Of a DNA stretch of 64,000 nt, positions 54,102-62,350 are shown piece by piece (within the stretch, counting starts at the first letter, position 1; each line of letters starts with the position of its first letter). Position numbers and translations under genes: made by a program. The DNA is taken from positions 1,736,001-1,800,000 of the forward strand of contig NZ_CP080492.1 of NCBI RefSeq assembly GCF_019464495.1, read 5' to 3'. Source of the DNA: Leucobacter luti. GTDB taxonomy: Bacteria > Actinomycetota > Actinomycetes > Actinomycetales > Microbacteriaceae. The notes under the pieces are model-generated. The model was not told the DNA's origin. It made no database searches and saw nothing but the letters and a program-made list of their open reading frames with translations.

Positions 54102-56087
54102 ATGCCTGAGCAGCCCGATGCCCCCGCCGAGAACTCACGTAGACGCGGACGGCGGAAGCCGACAGTATCCGGTGCACGCGGGCCACGCGCTACGCTCTCC
54201 CAGCTGATCCCCTACCTCTTTGAGCAGCGAAAGCTCCTCATTCTGGCGCTCGTGCTCGGCGTCATCGGTGCGATCACCGCGCTGGTGCAGCCAGCCATCC
54301 TCGGTCAGCTCATCACCCGGGTGGAGTCTGGGGAAGCTCTCACCGGGCTGCTCGTGCTGCTCTCGGCAATCGTCATCGTCAACGCCGTACTCAGCGGCTT
54401 TCAGCACTACGTGCTGCAGCGCATGGGCGAGGGGGTGGTGTTGACGAGCCGGCGCAGACTAATTGCGAAGATCTTGCACCTGCCAATTTCGCAGTTCGAT
54501 CGCCGCCGCACCGGAGACCTGGTCTCCCGCATTGGCAGCGATACGACACTGCTGCGCGCCGTGCTAACTCAGGGGCTCGTCGAAGCCCTGAGTGGCATGC
54601 TCGTCTTCGTAGGCGCGCTGATCGGGATGCTCGTGATCGATCCGCTCCTGTTCGCGATCACCTTTGGCGTGATCCTGGTGGCGCTCGTCATCGTCGTGCT
54701 CGTATCGGGCAAGATCCGCCCCGCTGTCGCGCAAGCACAGGAGAAGGTCGGTGACCTCGCCGCACAGGTGGATCGCTCAGTGTCTTCGATCCGCACGATA
54801 CGCGCCGCCGGTGCGGCCGAACGCGAGCAGGCTGCGACCGAGCGCGACGCAAGCGAGGCGTACCGGCTCGGCCTCAAGGTTGCGCGGATCTCGGCCGTCA
54901 TCGTGCCCATCTCCTTCCTGGCGATGCAGCTCTCGTTCCTCGTGGTTCTGGGCCTGGGCGGCTTCCGCGTCGCGACCGGCGCGATCACCATCGCTCAGCT
55001 CGTCATGTTCATCGTGTTCCTGTTTCTCATGATCACCCCGTTGGGCCAGGCCTTCGGTGCGATCACGGCGGTCAATCAGGCGCTCGGAGCACTCGGCAGA
55101 ATTCAGGAGATCACGTCACTCTCGACCGAGACGGCGCACGATGCGGAGCATTCCCCCGAGGGGAAAATCGTGCCGCTCGCCGCTGCGAGCGATCCGGGAG
55201 CTCCCGCAATCGCCTTTTCAGACGTCCACTTCACGTACCGCTCCGCCGCACCCGAGCGGGCCGACGTGCGCGCCCTCGTACGGAACGGTCGCGGCCGCTC
55301 CCGGGATCTCCCGCCCGTTGAAATTGTCGAGACTCCCGTGCTGCACGGCGTTGATTTCACGGTGCAGCGTGGCACTCGCGTGGCACTCGTCGGGCCATCT
55401 GGCGCTGGCAAGTCCACGATCCTCGGGTTGATCGAGCGGTTCTACGATCCGGAGCAGGGTGCCGTCTCGCTGTTTGGGGCAGATCTGCGCTCGCTCGACC
55501 GGGCGGAGCTCCGGTCCCAGCTCGGCTATGTCGAGCAGGACGCTCCGGTACTCGCTGGAACGCTGCGCGACAACCTGCGACTTGGAGCACCTCACGCGAG
55601 CGATGAGGCCTGCGCCCGCGTCTTGCGCGCGGTGAACCTCGGTGGCCTGCTCGGACGCGCGGCTGGGGGAGCCTCCACCTCAGCGAACCCTGCCACCGTC
55701 ACCACACTCGATCCGCCGCAGCTCGCGGCGGCCCTCGATCTCCAGGTGGGCGAGAGCGGAATCATGCTCTCCGGGGGTGAGAAGCAGCGTCTCGCAATTG
55801 CCCGCGCGTTGCTCACTGCACCGCCCATTCTGCTGCTCGACGAGTCAACCGCGAGCCTCGACGGCGTGAACGAGCGGCTGATGCGGGACGCTCTCGACTC
55901 GGTGTCGACTGGGCGCACACTGGTCGTGATCGCGCACCGCCTCTCAACCGTCGTGGACTCCGACAAGATTATTGTGCTTGACGCAGGACGGGTCGTTGGC
56001 GAGGGGACGCACGCCGAACTCGTCGAGAGCACACCGCTGTATCGTGAGCTTGCCCAGCACCAATTGCTCGTTGCGCCTGCGGAGTAG
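54102..56087 (+). CDS. ABC exporter, fused permease-ATPase
   Basis: 661 residues. A basic N-terminus (RRRGRRK) and six helices lead to an ATPase with Walker A GPSGAGKST, signature MLSGGEKQRLAIARALL, Walker B ILLLDESTASLD and H-loop VVIAHRLS. An unusual ~40-residue insertion (SAAPERADVRALVRNGRGRS region) sits at the start of the ATPase. A second (GGASTSANPATVTTLDPP) lies before the signature. It is a half-transporter likely to act as a homodimer; the cargo is unknown. Confidence 0.92.
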   Translation: MPEQPDAPAENSRRRGRRKPTVSGARGPRATLSQLIPYLFEQRKLLILALVLGVIGAITALVQPAILGQLITRVESGEALTGLLVLLSAIVIVNAVLSGFQHYVLQRMGEGVVLTSRRRLIAKILHLPISQFDRRRTGDLVSRIGSDTTLLRAVLTQGLVEALSGMLVFVGALIGMLVIDPLLFAITFGVILVALVIVVLVSGKIRPAVAQAQEKVGDLAAQVDRSVSSIRTIRAAGAAEREQAATERDASEAYRLGLKVARISAVIVPISFLAMQLSFLVVLGLGGFRVATGAITIAQLVMFIVFLFLMITPLGQAFGAITAVNQALGALGRIQEITSLSTETAHDAEHSPEGKIVPLAAASDPGAPAIAFSDVHFTYRSAAPERADVRALVRNGRGRSRDLPPVEIVETPVLHGVDFTVQRGTRVALVGPSGAGKSTILGLIERFYDPEQGAVSLFGADLRSLDRAELRSQLGYVEQDAPVLAGTLRDNLRLGAPHASDEACARVLRAVNLGGLLGRAAGGASTSANPATVTTLDPPQLAAALDLQVGESGIMLSGGEKQRLAIARALLTAPPILLLDESTASLDGVNERLMRDALDSVSTGRTLVVIAHRLSTVVDSDKIIVLDAGRVVGEGTHAELVESTPLYRELAQHQLLVAPAE

Positions 56088-56123
56088 GCGTCCGTTTATC
56101 CGCTGTTCCGCTGTCTCGCCGGG

Positions 56124-57224
56124 CTACGGGGCCTTCGGTGCTTGCGTCGTTGTGTCGCGCACGAGAATCCCATCGAAACGCGGCTCGATCACCATCCTCG
56201 TGGCACGGGAGACCCACTGCATCGACAGCACGATCGCAAGCATGACCCCTCCGACGACGAGGGCGAGTAGACCCAGTTCTCCCAGTGCCCCGAACCACGC
56301 GATCACACCGCTCTCGCGCAACAGATAAATGATTGGCCCGTGTAAGAGGTACACAAACAGCGTGCGCGTACCCCACGTGGTGGCGACGCTGTGGCCACGC
56401 GGCACAACAATGAGCAATGCGAGTGTCATCGCTGCCGCCAGCGCGAGCAGGGCCGCAGCGACGAGGATTCCGCCCGCGACCACCTCGCCCCACTGGGTCG
56501 GCTGCCAGTTGCCGATCGGGGCGTGGCTGAACAACCAGAAGTAGTCATCGCGCCACGTCAGCCAGCGATCAATCCGCCAGAACTCCCGCAGCTGCGGTGC
56601 GCACACGAACGCAAGCGCAACACCCCCGAGCAGCCCCCACGCGGCGATACGGGTGCCGAGCGCCGGCCTGGTGAACCAGACACCGGTGAGCCAGCCACGC
56701 TCCCGTGCGAGCCAGCCGGCGACGAAGAACGGAAGGAACGCCAAGGTACGCGACGCGGAGAACTCGGTTCCGATGGCGGGCAGCATGCCCGCAATCAGGG
56801 CGAGTCCGATCGACACGAGCAGCGGGTGGCGCAGTCGCGCAAGGTACGGGAGCAGGATCCGCATGGTGGCGAGCGAGACGAGGAACCAGAGGGTCCACGC
56901 TGGAGACACGAGGAAGGAGCTGCCGGGCGCGCGGCCCTCGACGGCGGCCCGAATCCCAGCCCAGATGAGTTCCCAGAGCCCCCACGTGATGAGCAGCTGC
57001 AGGGTTGAACGCACAGCCTTCGGAGAAGCCTCCGGCTTTGAGAACATTCCGGCGAGCACGATCATTGCTGGCATGTGGAACAGGTACACGTACGCGTACA
57101 GGCCGTACCCGAGCGCCGTATCGGTGCGAATCGTGGAGATCAGGTGCCCGATCACCACGAGTACGATGAGCAGGAAGCGGGCGTTATCCCACAGCGCGAT
57201 GCGGGGTTTTGACGAAGTGCTCAC
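56124..57224 (-). CDS. Acyltransferase family 3 membrane protein
   Basis: 366 residues with about ten helices. The family signature at the N-terminus is ALWDNARFLLIVLVVIGH, where the His is the proposed catalytic base. RTLFVYLLHGPIIYLL is typical near the end. Members O-acylate cell-surface sugars or lipids. It is convergent with the ABC exporter. Confidence 0.88.
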   Translation of the reverse strand: MSTSSKPRIALWDNARFLLIVLVVIGHLISTIRTDTALGYGLYAYVYLFHMPAMIVLAGMFSKPEASPKAVRSTLQLLITWGLWELIWAGIRAAVEGRAPGSSFLVSPAWTLWFLVSLATMRILLPYLARLRHPLLVSIGLALIAGMLPAIGTEFSASRTLAFLPFFVAGWLARERGWLTGVWFTRPALGTRIAAWGLLGGVALAFVCAPQLREFWRIDRWLTWRDDYFWLFSHAPIGNWQPTQWGEVVAGGILVAAALLALAAAMTLALLIVVPRGHSVATTWGTRTLFVYLLHGPIIYLLRESGVIAWFGALGELGLLALVVGGVMLAIVLSMQWVSRATRMVIEPRFDGILVRDTTTQAPKAP

Positions 57225-57260
57225 ACCTCCAGCCTAGATGGCGCTCGCGGCGTCCGCGGT

Positions 57261-57836
57261 TCAGGCCGTGGTGGTGGCTGCGACGACAGTGCCGGTGGCA
57301 GGATTCTTACGCAGCGCACGGCGGCTGGCGAATTCCCAGCCGGCCAACGCCGCAAGTGCAGCCGTCACCGCGCACCAGAAGTGCAGCGGGTTCAGGAACC
57401 GTTCGGGTGCACCCTCCGTGGGATAGCCGAGGGTGAGTTCAACGAGGACCAGAGAACTGAGGTACCCGCTCGCGAAGCCAAGACCGAGGTACGCAATTCG
57501 GTGCACCCATTTGCGTGGCTCCCGCGCCAGGAACTTGCCGAGTCCGAGCGCCGCCAGCCAGCCGTAGGTGGCGAACACCAGCCCAGAAATAGGGAGACTG
57601 AACAGCGTCAGAGTGAACATCATGGCCATGCCGTCGAAGATAGGGCGGCCCTCCGAGACGTTTGTAAGAACCCCGGATCCTAGGACGGAGAGGAACAACA
57701 CAGCGTTGAACGCAAGGAACGCGACCCAGACCCCCAAGATGAACTCCAGCGAGGTAAACGCCATGGGGCGCTGTGAGGTGCGAGGGCTGGCCGACAGCGG
57801 CCGGATGGGGATGTGCCCAGCACCGAGATCGCTCAT
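57261..57836 (-). CDS. Hypothetical four-helix membrane protein
   Basis: 191 residues with four hydrophobic segments (FILGVWVAFLAFNAVLFLS, MFTLTLFSLPISGLVFATYG, YLGLGFASGYLSSLVLVEL, FWCAVTAALAALAGW) and a basic C-terminal end. The start may be the ATG at 57836 or an internal MAFTSLEF. No family is recognised. It lies between the acyltransferase and tRNA-Thr, both on the minus strand. Confidence 0.7.
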   Translation of the reverse strand: MSDLGAGHIPIRPLSASPRTSQRPMAFTSLEFILGVWVAFLAFNAVLFLSVLGSGVLTNVSEGRPIFDGMAMMFTLTLFSLPISGLVFATYGWLAALGLGKFLAREPRKWVHRIAYLGLGFASGYLSSLVLVELTLGYPTEGAPERFLNPLHFWCAVTAALAALAGWEFASRRALRKNPATGTVVAATTTA

Positions 57837-57908
57837 GCGGCCATCCTATGCGGGCGGCAGGCATCCAGTGATGCGGGGCCGCCACATGAGGGAAAAGTAC
57901 TTCTGAAC

Positions 57909-57984
57909 TGGAGCCACCTGTCAGAATCGAACTGACGACCTATTCATTACGAGTGAATCGCTCTACCAACTGAGCTAAGGCGGC
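57909..57984 (-). tRNA. tRNA-Thr (anticodon CGT), CCA encoded
   Basis: A 76-nt cloverleaf. Acceptor GCCGCCT pairs with AGGTGGC (one G-U), and the D arm is AGCTCAGTTGGTAGAGC-like. The anticodon stem ATTCA/TGAAT with loop CTCGTAA gives anticodon CGT. The T arm is GTCAG-TTCGATT-CTGAC, and CCA is encoded. Confidence 0.96.
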
Positions 57985-58234
57985 CTGTGCGTGAGATTGC
58001 TCTCGCGCACAAGCAACTACTCTAGCACGACCGTCGAGGCGCAGGCACATCGAGTACGGCCGGGCGTGCTGTGTGTTGCCGGGGCGGTCGCCATCAACGA
58101 ACGGTCGAATTCTCACCAGACTCCGCGATCGGACGGCATGCTCACCACGGCAGCGCCTCCCGACCGCGTGGCACACTGCCCTGCCGAGCCGCTTTTCGAG
58201 TGCTGGCCGCGTCCCTCCGCGATCGCCTAGGCGC

Positions 58235-58278
58235 AGCTGCCGCAACTGCTCGAGACGTGTCGAGCATCTGCGGCAGCT
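58235..58278 (-). terminator. Terminator hairpin after the peptidase gene
   Basis: AGCTGCCGCA-AC-TGCTCGA pairs with TCGAGCA-TC-TGCGGCAGCT: 17 pairs with one internal 2x2 mismatch around a 6-base loop. It lies directly after the stop at 58277. The rest of the gap 57985-58234 shows no gene. Confidence 0.65.
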
Positions 58279-59869
58279 ATGAGCAGCGAGGATCGGAAGT
58301 GGGGACGGCGCCGTTGATGAAGTATTCAACGACGGTGTCTGCCACACAGTCGCTCGAGGTCGTAGCCGTGTGACCCTCCCCCACATAGGTGATGAGCACC
58401 CCACTCTCAAGCTGCTCGGCAAGCGACTCGGCCCACTGGTACGGTGTGGCCGGATCGCCGGTGGTGCCCACGACGAGGATCGGGGCAGCACCGGCCCCGG
58501 TCACCGGTTCACGCGTTTCAGCGCCCTGGACCGGCCACGCAGAGCAGCCGACGTCCCCGTAGCCTTGGAACCGCCCGATCGTGGGCGCGGCTGCAGCTAG
58601 CGCAGTGGCGTTCTCCCGCATTGCCGCACGATCAAGCGTTGCCGCGCTCGGGTAATCGAGGCAGTTGATCGCGGTGAATGCCTCAGTGGAGTTGCTCAGA
58701 TACTTCCCGCCCTCGCGGTCATAGTAGAAGTCCGCGAGCGAGAGTGCGACATCGGCGTCATCCGTAGCGAGAGTCGTGAAGAGCTCGTCGAGGTAGCCCC
58801 ACATGTCTTTCGAATAGAGCGGCGTAATGATCGCGGTGAGTGCCGTGTTCACGGTCAGCGTGCGGCCGTCGGATCCCTGCAACGGGTTCGCATCCACCCG
58901 ATCGAGCAACTGTCCGATCTGCCCCATTGCCGCATCGACGCTGCCGGTCAGCGGGCACCCGCGACGCTGGAGACAGTCGGTGGCGTATGCGCGCAGCGCC
59001 TGTTCAAAGCCCATCGTCTGTGCCCGCACCACTTCGCCCATGCCGGCGCTCGGATCCATCGCGCCGTCGAGCACGAGTCGGCCTACGTTTTTCGGGAACG
59101 CGTCCGCGTAGCGTGCACCGATGTAGGTGCCGTACGAGAAACCGAGGTAGTTCAGCTTTGCATCGCCCACGATCGCGCGCAGCATGTCAAGATCCTGCAC
59201 TGTCGATGCCGTGCTGACGTGGGCGATGAGGTCGCCAGACGCGGCTGCACACGCAGCGCCAAACTCGGCTTCGTTTGCCAGAGCAGCGTCGATCCACGCG
59301 TCACTCCCGCGTTCGAGGCCAGCAGCTTTATCTTGTCCGAACAGGTACTCGTCCATGCCCGCAGCGTCGAGGCACTGCACGGGTGTTGACGCGCCAACGC
59401 CACGGGGATCCCATCCAATGACGTCGTATGCCCGCTGCAGTTCCGGCCGCACCGCGTAGCCAAAATTGTTCTTCACGTAGTCGACACCGGACGCCCCCGG
59501 TCCGCCCGGGTTCACGAAGAGTGTGCCGAGGCGCTGCGAGCCTGTCGCCTCGTGTTTGACGAGCCGAAGTGTCACTGTTTCGCCTGCCGGATCCTCCCAG
59601 TCAAGCGGCGCGTACACATCTGCGCACACCATCCCGCCCTCGCAGGGTGTCCAATTCGGCTTCTGAGCGCCGAACCCGGCGATCGTGCCCTCGGGGGCCT
59701 CAGGCAAGGCGAGCGGCTCGCCCGCGTCTGAGGAGCCACCGAGCCACGCCAGACCAGGCAGGTTTGCAAGGCCAGCACAGCCGGTCAGCGCCACGGTAGC
59801 GCTCAGTGCCAGCACGATGAGCGCGAGCGTGCGACGGCGGCCCCGGGCGGCGACGGGTGGGTGGGTCAT
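58277..59869 (-). CDS. Tripeptidyl-peptidase-like alpha/beta-hydrolase lipoprotein
   Basis: 530 residues with lipobox VALTGC. The alpha/beta-hydrolase fold begins at FVNPGGPGASGVDYV, with DVIGWDPRGVGASTP. The nucleophile is in GFSYGTYIG, the acid in GTTGDPATPYQ and the His in GEGHTA. The C-terminal TAP-like cap is present. Such actinobacterial lipoproteins remove N-terminal tripeptides or hydrolyse esters outside the cell. The ATG at 59869 overlaps the holB stop by 4 bp, an odd pairing that is common in this group. Confidence 0.93.
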   Translation of the reverse strand: MTHPPVAARGRRRTLALIVLALSATVALTGCAGLANLPGLAWLGGSSDAGEPLALPEAPEGTIAGFGAQKPNWTPCEGGMVCADVYAPLDWEDPAGETVTLRLVKHEATGSQRLGTLFVNPGGPGASGVDYVKNNFGYAVRPELQRAYDVIGWDPRGVGASTPVQCLDAAGMDEYLFGQDKAAGLERGSDAWIDAALANEAEFGAACAAASGDLIAHVSTASTVQDLDMLRAIVGDAKLNYLGFSYGTYIGARYADAFPKNVGRLVLDGAMDPSAGMGEVVRAQTMGFEQALRAYATDCLQRRGCPLTGSVDAAMGQIGQLLDRVDANPLQGSDGRTLTVNTALTAIITPLYSKDMWGYLDELFTTLATDDADVALSLADFYYDREGGKYLSNSTEAFTAINCLDYPSAATLDRAAMRENATALAAAAPTIGRFQGYGDVGCSAWPVQGAETREPVTGAGAAPILVVGTTGDPATPYQWAESLAEQLESGVLITYVGEGHTATTSSDCVADTVVEYFINGAVPTSDPRCS

Positions 59870-61026
59870 ACGGGTTCCTCCGCGGCGATGATTCCGGCAA
59901 ACAGTGCCTCGAGTACGAGTGCGGGGGTGATCCCCCTCGTGAGTCGGGTGCGTGCAGTCTCCACGGCGGAAACAGCGGCCAGGGCACGGATCGGACCCCA
60001 GCGCTCGGCACGATCTGCAATCCTTGCGCGTTCCTCGCGATTGATGAGGTCAATGCCGCCGTCGGCTCCGTCACTCGCCACGAGTGCATGCAGCAGGATG
60101 TCCCGGTACACAGAGAGCAGGTCGGTCAGGATCCGGTCGATCCCGTCGCGCAGGCTCCTGGTCGCACGGCGCTTCTGATCTTCTTCGAGCGCTCGCATCT
60201 GCGAGCGCATCTGCGGCGGGATCGCGGCGCCAGGCGCAAGCCCGAGACTGCGCATCGCATCTTCTCGTTCGCGCAGGTCACGCGCCTCAGTCAGCGCAGC
60301 AGCGTCGGCTTCGGCGACCTTCACGAGTGCGGCTGCGGCGCGCATTGCGTCTCCGAGCGTGGCGATGCCGAGCGCCAGCTCGACACTGCGATCGCGGCGT
60401 TGCATGGCGCCCTCGTCGCTCGCGAGGCGGCGCGCCATGCCGATGTGGCTCTGCGCGAGCCGGGCGGCGCGTTCAGCAGCGGCAGCATCAATGCCGTCCC
60501 GCTCGTGGAGCAGTTTCGCGATGTCTGCGGGGCTCGGCGTCACGAGGCGCAGCGAACGCGCGCGGGAACGAATCGTCGGAAGAAGATCGGCTTCGCTGGG
60601 GGCGCAGAGGATCCAGATCGTCCGCTCAGGCGGCTCCTCGAGCGCTTTGAGGAGCACGTTCGAGGTCCGCTCTGGCATGCGGTCAGCATCTTCGATCACA
60701 ATGACGCGGTAACGCCCCTCGGCTGGCGCATAGTGGGCGGTCGTCACGATGTCCCGCGCCGCTCGAATGTCAATGAGAAGCTTTTGTGTGGTGAGCACCC
60801 CGAGGTCCGGGTGGGTGCGCGCGCGCACCTGCTCGAACACGCTCTCTCGCGTTTCAGCAGTGCGGGCGATCAGCGCGGCGGCGAAGCGAAACGCGAGGTT
60901 CGAGCGTCCCGACCCTGGAGGGCCCGTGATGAGCCAGGCGTGCGCCGCGACGACGCCGGTCTCTGCCGCGCGGTCCAGGGTACGGACCGCGTCCGTCTGC
61001 CCGACGATTTCTGCCCAATACTCCAC
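59866..61026 (-). CDS. holB: DNA polymerase III delta' subunit
   Basis: 386 residues of the clamp-loader AAA+ family. The N-terminal WAEIVGQTDAVRTLDRA, P-loop GPPGSGRSN (Ser replaces Lys-Thr-type residues, as is usual in delta', which does not hydrolyse ATP) and VIVIEDADRMPERTSNVLLKALEEPP are diagnostic. LLPTIRSRARSLRL carries the SRC-like motif as SRA. It starts at GTG 61026. No tmk gene is adjacent, although the pair is common elsewhere. Confidence 0.92.
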   Translation of the reverse strand: MEYWAEIVGQTDAVRTLDRAAETGVVAAHAWLITGPPGSGRSNLAFRFAAALIARTAETRESVFEQVRARTHPDLGVLTTQKLLIDIRAARDIVTTAHYAPAEGRYRVIVIEDADRMPERTSNVLLKALEEPPERTIWILCAPSEADLLPTIRSRARSLRLVTPSPADIAKLLHERDGIDAAAAERAARLAQSHIGMARRLASDEGAMQRRDRSVELALGIATLGDAMRAAAALVKVAEADAAALTEARDLREREDAMRSLGLAPGAAIPPQMRSQMRALEEDQKRRATRSLRDGIDRILTDLLSVYRDILLHALVASDGADGGIDLINREERARIADRAERWGPIRALAAVSAVETARTRLTRGITPALVLEALFAGIIAAEEPV

Positions 61027-61068
61027 GACAGAAGCGTACCGCGAGCCCCTGACAGCAGCCCCTCGCCG

Positions 61069-61695
61069 CTACGCAGAAAGGTCGACGAACTCCGCGGCAC
61101 CCTGCTCAAACTCTGCTGCGCCAGCGCTGAGTTCGGCCACCAGCTCGGTGAACGGAACAATCTCAGCGCGGGCGACAGCGAATCGCTGCGCAACATGGTC
61201 GCTGTACTCGGCACCCCCGATCCCAAATCCGCGGCGGCGCGCCTCTGACTCGATTTGCGCTGCTACCTCGTAGCTGCAGTGCACGGTCACTTCCTGCCGG
61301 ATCGCGCGTCGCACCCGATCGGCACGATGCACGGCGTCCGCCACCGATGCCCGATAGGCCCGTGTCAACCCGCCAGCGCCGAGCAGCACACCACCAAAGT
61401 AGCGGGTCACCACGGCGACGACGTCGTACAGCCCGGAGGACGTGAGCGCATCAAGCATTGGGGCACCCGCGGTGCCACTCGGCTCGCCGTCGTCATTCGA
61501 GCGCTGGATCCGGCCATCCGGGCCAATCACAAATGCGGTGCAGTGGTGGCGTGCCCGGGGATGTTCGGCGCGCACACGCGCGATCACGGCGCGCGCCTCT
61601 TCCTCCGTAGACACGCGCTCCAGACGGGTAATGAAGCGGGATCGTGAGATCTCGGTCTCCGCATCCACTGCGGCCCTGATCGTCTCGTACTCCAT
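61069..61695 (-). CDS. IMPACT/YigZ-family protein
   Basis: 208 residues. The N-terminal domain has KSRF-like SRSRFITRLERV, HCTAFVIG and NDDGEPSGTAGAPML, followed by VTRYFGGVLLGAGGLTRAY. The C-terminal RNA-binding-like ferredoxin domain starts near residue 135. The family is linked to translation regulation, but its bacterial role is unsettled. The ATG at 61695 begins MEYETIRAAV; upstream in-frame sequence is not homologous. Confidence 0.92.
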   Translation of the reverse strand: MEYETIRAAVDAETEISRSRFITRLERVSTEEEARAVIARVRAEHPRARHHCTAFVIGPDGRIQRSNDDGEPSGTAGAPMLDALTSSGLYDVVAVVTRYFGGVLLGAGGLTRAYRASVADAVHRADRVRRAIRQEVTVHCSYEVAAQIESEARRRGFGIGGAEYSDHVAQRFAVARAEIVPFTELVAELSAGAAEFEQGAAEFVDLSA

Positions 61696-61821
61696 GTTTC
61701 TCCCCGGTTGCGGCGACCCAGCGGTGCGAAGCGGTGCGCAGCGATCGCGTGTGTCGTGCGAGATCCAGTGCCTGCGGTGGATCCTGAGCAGGACACGCTG
61801 ACTCTCGATAGCATCGAGTCT

Positions 61822-62208
61822 ATGGCGGGCGACAGCGTACGGGTAGATACCTGGGTGTGGGGCGTCCGGCTTGCGAAGACGCGCAGCCAGGCCACCGCGG
61901 CCTGCCGGGCTGGGCACGTCCGCGTCAACGGCTCCACCGCCAAGGCCGCCCAGGCAGTGCGCCTCGGCGACGAGGTGCGTGTGCGGCTCCACAGTATCGA
62001 CCGGATCTACCGCGTGACCGGGCTTCCAGTGCGCCGTGGCAGCGCGGTTGAGGCCGCGAAGCACTTTGAAGATCTCACCCCTCCCCCGCCTCCGCGGGTG
62101 GAGCGGCCTGCAACGGTGGTGCGGGATCCGGGCGCCGGGCGCCCGACGAAACGAGATCGCCGCGAGATCGACAAGCTCCGCGGTCGCGACGAGCACTTCT
62201 TCGACTAG
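61822..62208 (+). CDS. S4-domain RNA-binding protein (Hsp15-like)
   Basis: 128 residues. The S4 domain begins RVDTWVWGVRLAKTRSQATAAC and continues HVRVNGSTAKAAQAVRLGDEV. A basic C-terminal tail follows (RPTKRDRREIDKLRGRDEHF). Hsp15 binds free 50S subunits with stalled nascent chains. The ATG at 61822 is the first conserved start. It is divergent from the YigZ-like gene with a 126-bp gap. Confidence 0.9.
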   Translation: MAGDSVRVDTWVWGVRLAKTRSQATAACRAGHVRVNGSTAKAAQAVRLGDEVRVRLHSIDRIYRVTGLPVRRGSAVEAAKHFEDLTPPPPPRVERPATVVRDPGAGRPTKRDRREIDKLRGRDEHFFD

Positions 62209-62272
62209 GCCAGCGGGCCCACAAGCCAGCGGGCCCACAAGTCAGCGGGCCCACAAGCCAGCGGGCCGACAA
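62209..62272 (+). repeat. Four 16-bp tandem repeats after the S4 gene
   Basis: GCCAGCGGGCCCACAA is repeated four times with 1-2 changes (copies 1 and 2 identical; copy 3 has GTC; copy 4 has CCGAC). It starts one base after the stop codon of the S4 gene. Because 16 is not a multiple of three it is non-coding. A degenerate tail continues to about 62310. Confidence 0.92.
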
Positions 62273-62350
62273 GTCAGCCAGCAAGCCAAGAGCCTGTTGC
62301 ACGCAGGCCGGCCAGCCCAGGCGTCGAGCCCGGGCCAGCCAGCCCCGCCG

